Source of the DNA: Luzula sylvatica
Lineage: Eukaryota; Streptophyta; Magnoliopsida; Poales; Juncaceae
Reading direction: 5' to 3'
DNA length: 64,000 nucleotides
NCBI GenBank assembly: GCA_946800325.1
Contig: OX326961.1
Coordinates: 15,126,215-15,190,214, forward strand
Shown here: positions 1 through 15,010 of the stretch, in pieces
How the letters are laid out: the number at the start of each line of letters is the position of its first letter
Numbering within the stretch: the stretch's first letter is position 1
Notes under the pieces: generated by a model
Told to the model about the DNA's origin: nothing
The model's database searches: none
Seen by the model: only the letters and a program-made list of their open reading frames with translations
Made by a program: the position numbers and the translations under genes

Positions 1-430
1 ACATGAGATGACAGGACATGACCCGACATGACAGGACATGACAAGACAAGACACGACAAGACACGACACGACACGACATGACCGGAAATGACACGACACG
101 ACACGACAAGACACGACACGACAGGATAGGACAGGACAGGAAGGAAATGACAGGACATGACAAGACCTGACACGATAGGACAGGACAGATCATGACACGA
201 CAAAACATGACAGGACAGACAAGATAATGACATAACAAGATCGCACAAGACAAGACTGGATATGACAGGACCCGACAAGACATGACAGGACAGGACAAGA
301 CAAGACATGATAAAGGATATGAGTGGACAGCACAAGATCAGGACAGGACAAGAAATGATGTGATATTATATTATATGATATGATAAAGGACTAGACAGGA
401 CAGAATATGATAAGAAAGTACATGACAGGA
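1..430. repeat. GACAGGACAT-type pentamer/decamer satellite, left copy
   Basis: The stretch is a degenerate tandem repeat of pentamers such as ACAGG, ACATG, ACACG and ACAAG, ending in a less regular part with a TATTATATTATATGATATG tract at 363-381. It matches the satellite at about 55384-55803 almost base for base; a ~10-bp length shift lies between the start (offset ~55383) and the end (offset ~55373). In this copy the satellite stops at ACAGGA (430) and joins the 34-bp palindromic repeat directly. The right copy continues ~220 bp further before reaching that repeat. No gene is present; open frames here reflect absence of stop codons in the repeat. Confidence 0.9.
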
Positions 431-593
431 TTTTCAAATCCCGCCAAAAACACAATATGCGGGATTTGCAAATCCCGCCAAAAACACAATAGGCGGGATT
501 TGCAAATCCCGCCAAAAAGACAATAGGCGGGATTTGCAAATCCCGCCAAAATGACAATAGGCGGGATTTGCAAATCCCGCCGAAAACACAATA
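431..593. repeat. 34-bp palindromic satellite, left copy (4.5 units)
   Basis: A half unit (431-445) and four complete units with palindromes starting at 458, 492, 526 and 560. Each unit is a 22-bp palindrome, GGCGGGATTTG followed by its exact complement, plus a 12-bp A-rich spacer of the form AAAAACACAATA or AAAAAGACAATA. Spacing is exactly 34 bp with no indels. The array ends at the spacer 582-593 and unique sequence begins. The same repeat occurs in larger arrays at 54967-55272 and 56023-56804. Confidence 0.93.
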
Positions 594-882
594 CCATGCC
601 GATGTTATCCTCCTTCAAAATTAAACGAAGCACTAACATGGATCGCTACTTTTCGACCGCCTCGAAATACCGATACGTTTGTATATATATATATTATTTT
701 TATTATGTTGAAAAAATAAAGTTCAATTAGAAAATTTATTGTGAAAATATTAAATATGCATGTGGAAAATGATTTGGTACCACCCTTATGCACAATATCC
801 AAACATATAAGATTGGGCGGAACATAAGTGCATGAATAATCCCACCTCGCTGTATTGACCGACCGTATCCATCCTTTACCCC

Positions 883-890
883 TATAAATA
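883..890 (+). promoter_or_regulatory. TATA-box-like element
   Basis: TATAAATA, preceded by CCC and followed by AGTCCCCCCTTCTC, resembles a plant TATA box with a downstream pyrimidine patch. No coding region follows; the DNA runs into CGTATC repeats and then the CTAA satellite. If functional it would drive a noncoding transcript into the satellite. Assignment is by motif only. Confidence 0.3.
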
Positions 891-1019
891 AGTCCCCCCT
901 TCTCACCCAGTTTAATACTTGTGGCTGGCCTTTTCATAAACATAGGCCATATCCCCGTGAATTAATGCCGTGTCATGGCGTATCGACGCCGTGTCCATGA
1001 ATAATTTAATATAAAATAT

Positions 1020-1130
1020 TTAGATACGCCAGCTGGCGTGTATGATACATATCCGATGCGTATCAAATGCGTATCCGTATCCGATACGTATCGGACACGC
1101 GTACGTCTCAGATTTTGGCGTATCGTAGTA
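1020..1130. repeat. CGTATC-rich interspersed palindromic sequence
   Basis: Repeated words CGTATC, GTATCCG and GATACG occur in both orientations. They include a perfect 16-bp palindrome TCCGATACGTATCGGA at 1080-1095 and GATACGCCAGCTGGCGT nearby (about 1023-1039, with palindromic core ACGCCAGCTGGCGT). It borders the CTAA array directly. It looks like a degenerate tandem or terminal-repeat sequence, but I cannot assign it to a family. Confidence 0.5.
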
Positions 1131-1559
1131 ACATAGCTTTTAACTAACTAACTACCTAACTAACTACATTGCTACATACCCACTAACTACCTTCTTACAT
1201 ACCCACTAACTACCTTCTAACTCACTAACATACATATTAACTAACTAACTAACTAACTAACTAAGTAAGTAAGTAACTAACTAACTAATTAACTAACCAC
1301 CTAACAAACTAAATAACTAACTAACTAACTGACTACTAGCTAACTAACTAACTAACTAACTACTAGATCGCTAACTAATTCACTAACTAATTAATTAACT
1401 AACTAACTAACTACTAGCTAACTAACTATCTAACTAACTAACTAACTAACTAACTACCTTCGTACATACCCACTAACTAACTAACTAACTAACTAACTAG
1501 CCTACAAAATAACTAACTAACTAATTAACTAACTAACTAACTACCTACATACCCACTAT

Positions 1560-1595
<36 letters not shown>

Positions 1596-2021
1596 TTAAC
1601 TAACAATTTCATTAACTAACTAACTACTAGCTAACTAACTAACTAACTTACTAACTAACTAATTAACTAACAAACTAACAAATTAACTAACTAAGTAACT
1701 AAATAATTAACTAACTAACTAACAAGCCAAATAACTAACTAAATAACTAATTAACTAACTAACTAACTAACTAACTAACTACATACCCACTAACTAACTA
1801 ACTAACTAACAAACAAACTCACAAATTAGCTAATTCTTTAATTAACTAATTAACTAACTAAATAACTAACTAATTAACTAACTAACTACTAGCTAACTAA
1901 CAAACTAACAAACTGATTAACAAACTAGCTTACTAACTAACTAACTAACTACTAGCTCACTAACTAACTAAGTAATTAACTAACTAGCTAAGTAACTAAC
2001 TAACTAACTAACTAATTAACG

Positions 2022-2063
<42 letters not shown>

Positions 2064-2467
2064 TTAACTAACTTACTAACTAACTACCTTCATACATACC
2101 TATTAACTAAATAATTAACTAACTACCTAACTTACTAATTAACTAACTACCTTCCTACAAACCCATTAACTAACCAACTAACTAATTAATTAACTAACTA
2201 ACTAACAAACTAACTATTTACCTACATACCTATTAACTAATTAACTGACTAACTAACTAATTAACTAACTAACTAACTAACTAACTACCTACCTTCCTAC
2301 ATACCCACTTACTAAATAAAAAATAACTAACTAACTACTAGCTAACTAACTAACTAACTAACTAACTAATTAACTAAATAACTAACTAATCGACTAACTA
2401 ACAAACTAACTAACTAACTAACTAACTAACTCCTAACTAACTAACTAACTAACAAACTAACTCCTAG

Positions 2468-2499
<32 letters not shown>

Positions 2500-3019
2500 A
2501 TAACATCAAACATAACTAGTAACTAACTAACTAACTAACTACCTAACTAACTAACTAATTCACTGACTGCCTTCATACAAACTAACTAACTAACTAACCA
2601 ACTAACTAACTAACTAACTAACTAATTAACTAACTAACTAACTATCTAAGTGACTAACTAAGTAACTAACGATATTCCTGCATACATATTAACTAGCTAA
2701 CTTACTACCTTCCTACATGCCCATTAAATAACTAACTAACTAACTAACTAACTAATTAACTATATAACTAACTAACTACCTTCCTACATACCTACAAACT
2801 ATCTAATTGACTAACTAGCTAAGTAACTAACTAACTACCAACCTTCCTACATACCTACTAACTAACTAACTAATTTACTAACTACTAGCTAACTAACTAA
2901 ATAACTAACTAATTAACTAACTAAATAACTAACTAATTAACTAACTAACTAACTAACTCCTAGCTAACTAACTAACTAACTAACTAATTAACTAACTAAC
3001 TACCTTGAAACATAACTAT

Positions 3020-3055
<36 letters not shown>

Positions 3056-3440
3056 AAATAGATAACTAACTAACTAACTAACTATTTAACAAACTAACTT
3101 CCTTCTTATATACATATTAACTAACTAACTAACTAACTAACTAAATAACTAATTAACTAACTAACTAACTTGGTAGTTACCTTCCTACATACCCACTAAC
3201 TAATTAATTTACTAACTAACTAACTTACTAATTAACAAACTAACAAGCTAACTTACTACTAGCTAACTAACCGACTAACTACCTTCCAACATACCTATTA
3301 ACTAACTAACTAACTAACTAAATAACTACTAGATAACTAACTAACTAACTAATTAACTAACTATCTAACTATATAACTAACTACCTTCTTACATAAATAT
3401 TAACTAACTAACTAACTCACAAACTAATTAACTAACAACA

Positions 3441-3471
<31 letters not shown>

Positions 3472-4122
3472 ATAACTAACTAACTAAGTACCTTCGTACA
3501 TACCCACTAACTAACAAACTAACTAACTAACTAACTAGCCAACTAACTAACTACCTACCTTCCTACATACCCACTACCTAACTAACTAACTAACTAATTA
3601 AAAAACTAATGGACTAACTATTTAACTAACTAACTAACTACTAGGTAACTAACTAATTAACTAACTAACTAACTAATTAACTAACTAACTAACTAGCTAA
3701 CTAACTGATTAACTAACTAACTAACAAACTAGCCAAATAACTAACTAACAAACTAACAAACAAACTAACTAACTAACTACATACCCACTAACTAACTAGC
3801 TAACTAACAAATTAACTAACTAATTAACTAACTAACTAACTAACTAACTAGTGACTATCTAACTAGCTAGCTAGCTAGCTAACTAACTCCCTACCTTCAT
3901 GCATACCCACTAACAAACAAACTAACTAACGAACTAATTGACTAACTAATTATCTGACTAATTAACTAACTATCTGACAAACTAACTACTACCTAACAAA
4001 CAAACTAACTAACTAACTAATTAACTAACTTACTAACTAACTAACTAATTAACTAACTAACTAACTAACTAACTAACTAGCCAAATAACTAACTAACTAA
4101 CTAACTAACTAACTACATACCC

Positions 4123-4168
<46 letters not shown>

Positions 4169-4703
4169 AAACAAATTAGCCAACTGTTTAACTAACTAAC
4201 TAACTAAATAACTAACTAATTAACTAACTAACTACTAGCTAACTAACTGATTAACAAACTAACTTACTAACTAACTAACTAACTACTAGCTCTCTAACTA
4301 ACTAAGTAACTAACTAACTAGCTAACTAACTAACTAACTGACTAACTAATTGACGAACTAATTAACTAACTAACTAACTAACTAATTGACTAACTAACCA
4401 CTACCTTACTAACTATCTAACTAATTAACTAACTTACTAACTAACTACCTTCATACATACCTATTAACTAACAAATTAACTGACTACCTAACTTACTAAT
4501 TAACTAACTACCTTCCTACAAACCCACTAACTAACCAACTATCTAATTAAGTAACAAACTAACTAACTAACTAAATATTTTCTGACATACCTATTAACTA
4601 ACTAACTAACTAACTAACAAATTAACTAACTAACTAACTACCTACCTACCTTACTACATACCAACTAACTAACTAACTAAATAACTAACTAACAAACTAC
4701 TAG

Positions 4704-4737
<34 letters not shown>

Positions 4738-5094
4738 GACTAAATAACTAACTAATTGTCTAACTAACTAACTAACTTACTAACAAACAGATAACTAACT
4801 AACTAACAATTTAACTAACTAACTTCCTTCTTATATACATATTAACAAACTAACAAACTAACTAACTAACTAACTAATTAACTAACTAACTAGCTAACTA
4901 ACTAACTAACTAACTAACTAACTGACTAAATAACTAACTAATTGTCTAACTAACTAACTAACTTACTAACAAACAGATAACTAACTAACTAACTAACTTC
5001 CTTCTTATATACATATTAACAAACTAACAAACTATCTAACTAACTAACTAACTAATTAACTAACTAACTAACTAACTAAATAACTAACTAATTG

Positions 5095-5131
<37 letters not shown>

Positions 5132-5159
5132 TAGATAACTAACTAACTAACTAACTATT

Positions 5160-5475
5160 TAACTAACTAACTTCCTTCTTATATACATATTAACTAAGTA
5201 ACTAACTAACTAATTAACTAACTGACTAACTAGCTAACTTACTACTAGCTAACTAACCGACCAACTAACTACCTTCCAACATACCTATTAACTAACTAAC
5301 TAATTAACTAACTACTAGATAACTAACTAACTAACTAACTAATTAACTAACAATCTAACTAACTACCTTCTTACATAAATATTAACTAACTAACTAACTA
5401 ATTAACTAACAACCTCACTAACTAACTAACTAATTAACTAACTAACTAACTAACTAAGTACCTTCGTACATACCC

Positions 5476-5515
<40 letters not shown>

Positions 5516-5702
5516 GCCAACAAACTAACTAACTACCTTCCTACATACCCACTATCTAACTAACTAACTAATTAACTAATTAACTAACTAATTAACTAAC
5601 TATTTAACAAACTAACTAACTCCTAGCTAACTAACTAATTAATTAACTAACTAACTAACTATCTAACTAACTACTTGCTAACTAACTAACTAACTAACTG
5701 AT

Positions 5703-5747
<45 letters not shown>

Positions 5748-6270
5748 TACTACATACCCATTAACTAACTAACTAACTAACTAATTTACTAATTAACGAA
5801 CTGACTAATCACTAACTACCTAGCTAGCTAGCTAGCTAACTAACTAACTAACTACCTTCATGCAAACCCACTAACTAACTAACTAACTAACGAACTAATT
5901 AACTAGTTACTAATTATCTAACTAATTGACTAACTAACTATCTGACTAACTAACTAACTGACTAACTAAGTACTAGCAATCAAACTAACTAACTAACTAA
6001 CTAATGAACTAACTAACTAACTAACTAACTAACTATCTAACTTACTAGCCAAATAACTAACTAACTAACTAACTTACTAACTAACTTACTAACTAACTAA
6101 CTACATACCCACTAACTAACTAACTAACTAACCGACTAACTAACAAACAAACAAACTAATTAGCTAACTGTTTAACTAACTAACTAACTAACTAACTAAC
6201 TACTAGCTAACTAGCATACTAACTAACTGATTAACAAACTAACTTATTAACTCACTAACTAACTAACTAG

Positions 6271-6306
<36 letters not shown>

Positions 6307-6779
6307 GTAACCACTTGCTAACTAACTAACTAACTAATTAACTAACTTACTAACTAACTACCTTCATACATACCTATTAACTACCTAATTAACTAACTAC
6401 CTAACTTACCAAATAACTAACTACATTCCTACAAACCCACTAACTAAACAACTAACTAATTAAGTAACTAACTAACTAACTAACTAACAATTTTCCTACA
6501 TACCTATTAACTAATTAACTGACTAACTAACTAATTAACTAACTAACTAACTAACTACCTACGTTCCTACATACCCACTAACTAACTAACTAAATAAGTA
6601 ACTAAAAAACAACTAGCTAACTAACTAACTTACTAACTAACTAAATAACTAACTAATTGACTAACTAACTAACTAATAGATAACTAACTAACTAACTAAC
6701 TAACAATTTAACTAAGTAACTTCCTTCTTATATACATATTAACAAACTAACTAACAATCTAACTAACTAACTAACTAAT

Positions 6780-6819
<40 letters not shown>

Positions 6820-7016
6820 CATTAGCTTACTAACTATCTAACTAATTAACTAACTTACTATCTAACTACCTTCGTACATACCTATTAACTAACAAATTAA
6901 CTAACTACCTAACTTACTAATTAACTAACTACCTTCCTACAAACCCAATAACTAACCAACTAACTAATTAAGTAACAAGCTAACTAACTAACTAATATAT
7001 TTTCCTACATACCTAT

Positions 7017-7051
<35 letters not shown>

Positions 7052-7137
7052 TTAACTAACTAAATAACTACCTACGTACCTTCCTACATACCCACTAACT
7101 AACTAACTAACTAAATAACTAACTAACAAACTACTAG

Positions 7138-7169
<32 letters not shown>

Positions 7170-7281
7170 ATAACTAACTAATTGACTAACTAACTAACTA
7201 ACTAACTAACAAACAGATAACTAACTAACTAACAATTTAACTAACTAACTTCCGTCTTATATACATATTAACAAACTAACG

Positions 7282-7315
<34 letters not shown>

Positions 7316-7460
7316 TTAACTAACTAACTAACTAACTAACTAGCTAGCTACCTTCCTACATACCCACTACCTAATTAATTTACTAACTAACTAACTAATT
7401 ATCTAATTAACTAGCTAACTTACTACTATCTAACTAACCTACTATCTAACTAACCTATTC

Positions 7461-7492
<32 letters not shown>

Positions 7493-7535
7493 CTAGATAA
7501 CTAACTAACTAACTAAATAACTAACTAATTGACTA

Positions 7536-7566
<31 letters not shown>

Positions 7567-8149
7567 TAGATAACTAACTAACTAACTATTTAACTAACTA
7601 ACTTCCTTCTTATATACATATTAACTAACTAACTATCTAAGTAACTAACTAACTAACTAATTAACTAACTGACTAGCTACCTACCTACCTTCCTACATAC
7701 CCACTAACTAATTAATTTACTAACTAACTAACTAATTAACTAACTAACTAGCTAACTTACTACTAGCTAACTAACCGACTAACTAACTACCTTCCAACAT
7801 ACCTATTAACTAACAAACTAATTGACTAACTACTAGATAACTAACTAACTAACTAACTAATTAACTAACTATCTAACTATCTAACTGACTACCTTCTTAC
7901 ATAAATATTAACTAACTAACAAACTAACTAACTAACTACCTAACTAACTAACTAACTATTTACCTTTTTATTTAACTTAACTAACTAACAACCTTCTTAT
8001 ATACATATTAACTAACTAACTAACCAACTAACTAGCTAACTAACTAACTAACTAACTAATTAGCTAACTGACTAACTAACCAGCTACCTTCCTACATATA
8101 CCCACTACCTAACTAATTTACTAACTCACTCACTAACTAACTAACTAAT

Positions 8150-8183
<34 letters not shown>

Positions 8184-8465
8184 CCTTTCTACGTACATAT
8201 TAACAAACTAACTAACTAATTAACTAACTAACTAACTAACTACTACATAACTAACTAACTTACTAACTGACCAACTAACTACATACCCACTAACTAACTA
8301 ACTAATTAACTAACTTATTAACTACAAAACTAACAACCTGACTACTAGCTAAGTAGCTAACTAACAAACTAACCAACTACCTACCTTCCTGCATACCCAC
8401 TATCTAACTAACTAAATAACTAACTACTAGCTGACTAACTAACTAACTAAATAACCAACTAATTG

Positions 8466-8506
<41 letters not shown>

Positions 8507-8862
8507 TAGATAACTAACTAACTAACTAACTATTTAACTAACTAACTTCCTTCTTATATACATATTAACTAAGTAACCAACTAACTAATTAACTAACTGA
8601 CTAACTGGCTAACTTACTACTAGCTAACTAACCGACCAACTAACTACCTTCCAACATACCTGTTAACTAACTAACTAATTAACTAACTACTAGATAACTA
8701 ACTAACTAACTAACTAACTAATTAACTAACAATCTAACTAACTACCTTCTTACATAAATATTAACTATCTAACTAACCAATTAACTAACAACCTAACTAA
8801 CTAACTAACTAACTAACTAATTAACTAACTAACTAACTAACTAAGTACCTTCGTACATACCC

Positions 8863-8898
<36 letters not shown>

Positions 8899-9117
8899 GC
8901 CAACAAACTAACTAACTACCTTCCTACTTACCCACTATCCAACTAACTAACTAATTAACTAATTAACTAACTAATTAACTAACTATTTAACAAACTAACT
9001 AACTACTAGCTAACTAACTAATTAATTAACTAACTAACTGACTATCTAACTAACTACTGGCTAACTAACTAACGAACTAACTGATTAACTAACTAACTAA
9101 CTAACTAACTAACCAAA

Positions 9118-9167
<50 letters not shown>

Positions 9168-9587
9168 CATACCCATTAACTAACTAACTAACTAACTAAT
9201 TAACTAATTAACGAACTGACTAATCACTAACTACCTAGCTAGCTAGCTAACTAACTAACGAACTAACTACCTACCTTCATGCATACCCACTAACTAACTA
9301 ACTAACTAACGAACTAATTAACTAGTTACTAATTATCTAACTAATTGACTAACTAACTATCTGACTAACTAACTAACTGACTAACTAACTACTAGCTATC
9401 AAACTAACCAACTAACTAACTAATTAACTAACTAACTAACCAGCTAACTATCTAACTTACTAGCCAAATAACTAACTAACTAACTAACTTACTAACAAAC
9501 TTACTAACTAACTAACTACATACCCACTAACTAACTAACTAACTAACCGACTAACTAACAAACAAACAAACTAATTAGCTAACTGTT

Positions 9588-9618
<31 letters not shown>

Positions 9619-10270
9619 ATAACTAACTAATTGACTAACTAACTACTAGCTAAATAGCATACTAACTAACTGATTAACAAACTAACTTATTAACTCACTA
9701 ACTAACTAAGCAACTAACTAACTAGCTAACTAACTAACTAACTAACTAATTAATGAACTAATTAACTAACTAACTAAGTAACTAACTAACTAACTAACCA
9801 CTTGCTAACTAACTAATTAACTAACTTACTAACTAACTACCTTCATACATACATATTAACTAACTAATTAACTAACTACCTAACTTACTAATTAACTGAC
9901 TACATTCCTACAAACCCACTAACTAAACAACTAACTAATTAAGTAACTAACTAACAAACTAACTAACAATTTTCCTACATACCTATTAACTAACTAATTG
10001 ACTAACTAACTAATTAACTAACTAACTAACTAACTACCTACGTTCCTACATACCCACTAACTAACTAACTAAATAACTAACTAAAAAACAACTAGCTAAC
10101 TAACTAACTTACTAACTAACTAAATAACTAACTAATTGACTAACTAACTAACTAATAGATAACTAACTAACTAACTAACAATTTAACTAACTAACTTCCT
10201 TCTTATATACATTTTAACAAACTAACTAACAAACAAACTAACTAACTAACTAATTAACTAACTAACTAAC
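5160..10270 (+). repeat. ~3.4-kb higher-order repeat pair in the CTAA satellite
   Basis: The stretch about 5160-6800 is repeated at about 8530-10270 with the same order of punctuation motifs: TTCTTATATACATATT, CCAACATACCTATT, TTCTTACATAAATATT, TTCGTACATACCCAC, CCTACATACCCACTATC, bare ACATACCCATT, TTCATGCA, bare ACATACCCAC, TTCATACATACCTATT, CCTACAAACCCAC, TTTTCCTACATACCTATT, CGTTCCTACATACCCAC. Unusual landmarks are shared, including a GCTAGCTAGCTAG run next to TTCATGCA and a run of A near CTAAAAAACAACTAGC. The offset is about 3.37 kb. Exact ends are blurred by CTAA microhomology. Confidence 0.75.
7960..8545 (+). repeat. Alternative short path of the CTAA higher-order repeat
   Basis: After the TTCTTACATAAATATT motif the array can follow a different module order: an AT-rich block TTTACCTTTTTATTTAACTT, then CCTTCTTATATACATATT, CCTACATATACCCACTACC, a CTACATACATATT variant, bare ACATACCCAC, TTCCTGCATACCCAC, and back to TTCCTTCTTATATACATATT. 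The same module recurs in forward orientation near 13125, 16465, 31755, 35080, 52520 and 58110, and inverted near 25080, 43250 and 62960. Confidence 0.7.
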
Positions 10271-11013
10271 TAACTAGCTACCTTCCTACATACCTACTAA
10301 CTAATTAATTTACTAACTAACTAACTAACTAAATAACTAACTAACTAGCTAACTAACCGACTAACTAACTTCCTTCCAACATACCTATTCACTAACTAAC
10401 TACCTAACTAACTAACTAAATACTAGATAACTACCTAACTAACTAACTAATTAACTAACTATCTAACTATCTAACTAACTACCCTCTTTCATAAATATTA
10501 ACTAACTAACTAACTAGCTAACTAACTAACTAACTAACTAATTAACTAACAACCTAACTAACTAACTAACTAACTGACTAACCCACTAACTAACTAACTT
10601 ACTAACTAACTCACTAACTAACTAATTGACTAACTAACTACTAGCAAACTAACTAACTAATCACCATTCTACATACATATTAACTAACTAACTAATTACT
10701 AGATAACTAACTAACTTACTAACTAACTAACTAACTACTAGATAACTAACTAACTTACTAACTAACCAACTAACTACATACCCACTAACTTACTAACTAA
10801 TTAACTAACTAATTAACTAGATAACTAACTAACTGACCACAAGCTAAGTAGCTTACTAACTAACTAACTAACTAACTACCTACCTTCCTGCATACCCACT
10901 ATTTAACTAACTAAATAACTAACTAACTACCGGCTGACTAACTAACTAACTAACTAACTAACTAAATAACAAACTAATTGACTAACTAACTAACTAACTA
11001 ACTAACAAATTGA

Positions 11014-11053
<40 letters not shown>

Positions 11054-13178
11054 AAATAGACAACTGACTAACTAACTAACTATTTAACTAACTAACTACC
11101 TTCTTATATACATATTAACTAACTAACTAACTAACTAACTTACTAACTTACTAACTAACTAACTAACTAACTAGCTAGCTACCTTCCTACATATACCCAC
11201 TACCAAACTAATTTACAAACTAACTCACTAACTAACTAACTAATTAAATAACTACTAGCCAACTAACTAACTAAGTACCTACCTTTCTACATACATATTA
11301 ACTAACTAACTAACTAATTAACTAACTGACCAACTTCTAGATAATTAACTAACTTACAAACTAACCAACTAACTACATACCAACTAACTACCTACCTAAT
11401 TAACTAACTAATTGACTACGTAACTAACTAACTGACCACTAGCTAAGTAGCTAACTAACTAACTAACTAACTACCTACCTTCCTGCATACCCACTATTTA
11501 ACTAACTAAATAACTAACTAACTACTGGCTGACTAACTAACAAACTAACTAAATAACTAACTAATTGACTAACTAACTAACCAACTAACTAACAAATAGA
11601 TAACTAACTAACTAACTAACTAACTATTTAACGAACTAACTTCCATCTTATATACATATTAACTAACTAACTAACTAATTAACTAATAACTAATTAACTA
11701 ACTAACTAATTAACTAACTAACTAACTAACTAATTAACTAACTAACTAGGTAGCTACCTTCCTACATACCTACTAACTAATTAATTTACTAACTAACTAA
11801 ATAACTAATCAACAAACTAACTAGCTTACTTACTACTAGCTAACTAACCGACTAACTACCTTCCAACATACCTATTAACTAACTACCTAAATAACTAAAT
11901 AACTACTAGATAAGTAACTAACTAACTAACACACAAACTAATTAACTAACTATCTAACTATCTAACTAACTAACTTCTTACATAAATATTAAGTAACTAA
12001 CTAACTCACTAACTAATTAACTAACAACATAACTAACTCACTAACTAACTAAGCAACTAACTAACAAACTAAGTATCTTCGTGCAAACCCACTAACTAAC
12101 AAACTAACTAACTAGCTAACTAGCCAACTAACTAACCACCTACTTTCCTACATACCCACTATCTAACTAACTAACAAACTAATTGACAAACGAATGGACT
12201 AACTATTTAACTAACTAACTCACAACTAGCTTAGTAACTAATTAACTAACTAACTTACTAATTAACTAACTAACTAACTAGCTAACTAACTGATTAACTA
12301 ACTGACTAACTAACTAGCCAAATAATTAACTAACAAACTAACAAACTAACAAACTAACTAACTACATACCCACTAACTAACTAGCTAACTAACAAATTAA
12401 CTTACTAATTAACTAACTAACTAACTAACTAACTAACTACTGACTATCTAACTAGCTAGCTAGCTAGCTAACTAACTAACTAACTAACTAACTACCTACC
12501 TTCCTGCATACCCACTATTTAACTAACTAACTACCTACGTTCCTACATACCCACTAACTAACTAACTAAATAACTAACTAAAAAACAACTAGCTAACTAA
12601 CTAACTTACTAACTAACAAAATAACTAACTAATTGACTAACTAACTAACTAATAGATAACTAACTAACTAACTAACAATTTAACTAACTAACTTCCTTCT
12701 TATATACATATTAACAAACTAACTAACAAACAAACTAACTAACTAACTAATTAACTAACTAACTAACTAACTATCTACCTTCCTACATACCCACTAACTA
12801 ATTAATTTACTAACTAACTAACTAACTAACTAAATAACTAACTAACTAGATAACTTACTACTAGCTAACTAATCGACTAACTAACTTCCTTCCAACATAC
12901 CTATTCACTAACTAACTACGTAACTAACTAACTAAATACTAGATAACTAACTAACTAACTAACTAATTAACTAACTATCTAACTATCTAACTAACTACCC
13001 TCTTTCATAAATATTAACTAACTAACTAACTAACTAACTGACTAACTAACTAACTAACTACCTTCCTACATACCCACTAACTAACTACCTACATAACTAC
13101 CTAACTAATTATTTACCTTTTTATTTAACTTAACTAACTAACAACCTTCTTATATACATATTAACTAACTAACTAACC

Positions 13179-13212
<34 letters not shown>

Positions 13213-13670
13213 TTAGCTAACTGACTTACTAACTAGCTACCTTCCTACATATACCCACCACCTAACTAACTTACTAACTAACTCACTAACTAACTAACTA
13301 ATTGACTAACTAACTACTACAGAACTAACTAACTAATCACCTTTCTACATACATATTAACTAACTAACTAACTAATTAACTAACTAACTAACTACTAGAT
13401 AACTAACTAACTTACTAACTAACCAACTAACTACATACCCACTAACTTACTAACTAATTAACTAACTAATTAACTACATAACTAACTAACTGACCACAAG
13501 CTAAGTAGCTTACTAACTAACTAACTAACTAACTACCTACCTTCCTGCATACCCACTATTTAACTAACTAAATAACTAACTAACTACTGGCTGACTAACT
13601 AACTAACTAACTAACTAACTAAATAACTAACTAATTGACTAACTAACTAACTAATTAACTAACAAATTGA

Positions 13671-13718
<48 letters not shown>

Positions 13719-13780
13719 ATATAGACAACTGACTAACTAACTAACTATTTAACTAACTAGCTTCCTTCTTATATACATAT

Positions 13781-13820
<40 letters not shown>

Positions 13821-14273
13821 AAACTAACTAGCTAGCTACCTTCCTACATATACCCACTACCAAACTAATTTACAAACTAACTCACTAACTAACTAACTAA
13901 TTAAATAACTACTAGCTAACTAACTAACTAAGTACCTACCTTTCTACATACATATTAACTAACTAACTAACTAATTAACTAACTGACCAACTTCTAGATA
14001 ATTAACTAAATTACTAACTAACCAACTAACTACCTAACTAATTAACTAACTAATTAACTACGTAACTAACTAACTGACCACTAACTAACTACCTACCTTC
14101 CTGCATACCCACTATTTAACTAACTAAATAACTAACTAACTACTGGCTGACTAACTAACAAACTAACTAAATAACTAACTAATTGACTAACTAACTAACC
14201 AACTAACTAACAAATAGATAACTAACTAACTAACTAACTATTTAACGAACTAACTTCCATCTTATATACATAT

Positions 14274-14304
<31 letters not shown>

Positions 14305-14976
14305 TTAACTAACTAACTAACTAGGTAGCTACCTTCCTACATACCCACTAACTAATTAATTTACTAACTAACTAAATGACTAATCAACAAACTAACTAGC
14401 TTACTTACAACTAGCTAACTAACCGACTAACTACCTTCCAACATACCTATTAACTAACTACCTAAATAACTAAATAACTACTAGATAACTAACTAACTAA
14501 CTAACACACAAACTAATTAACTAACTATCTAACTATCTAGCTAACTAACTTCTTACATAAATATTAACTAACTAATTAACTCACTAACTAATTAACTAAC
14601 AACATAACTAACTCACTAACTAACTAAGCAACTAACTAACTAACTAAGTACCTTCGTGCATACCCACTAACTAACAAACTAAATAACTAGCTAACTAGCC
14701 AACTAACTAACCACCTACCTTCCTACATACCCACTATCTAACTAACTAACAAACTAATTAACAAACGAATGGACTAACTATTTAACTAACTAACTGACTA
14801 CTAGCTAAGTAACTAATTAACTAACTAACTTACTAATTAACTAACTAACTAACCAGCTAACTAACTGATTAACTAACTGACTAACTAACTAGCCAAATAA
14901 TTAACTAACAAACTAACAAACTAACTAACTACATACCCACTAACTAACTAGCTAACTAACAAATTAACTTACTAAT

Positions 14977-15010
<34 letters not shown>

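Larger units (their letters stand above)
594..1130. other. Low-copy-looking intergenic DNA, possible decayed LTR
   Basis: The sequence is not tandemly repeated and shows no convincing protein. The minus-strand frame at 605-943 (112 codons) is low-complexity, hydrophobic and AT-rich with no recognised motif, so I do not call it. A TATA-box-like TATAAATA (883-890, + strand) is followed by a pyrimidine-rich stretch (891-906), the same core-promoter arrangement seen in the LTRs elsewhere in this window. A decayed LTR or promoter fragment is therefore possible. There is a short (TA)n tract near 682-693. The right end (about 960-1130) is rich in CGTATC/GATACG words. Identity unknown. Confidence 0.45.

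Noticed and set aside
605..943. Minus-strand frame of 112 codons
   Set aside because: AT-rich, no recognisable domain, and the opposite strand carries a TATA-like motif. Length is within chance for such sequence.
1131..1520. Simple (CTAA)n microsatellite as full explanation
   Set aside because: The recurring CTACCTTC..ACATA.. motifs and their ordered classes show a longer monomer and higher-order structure.
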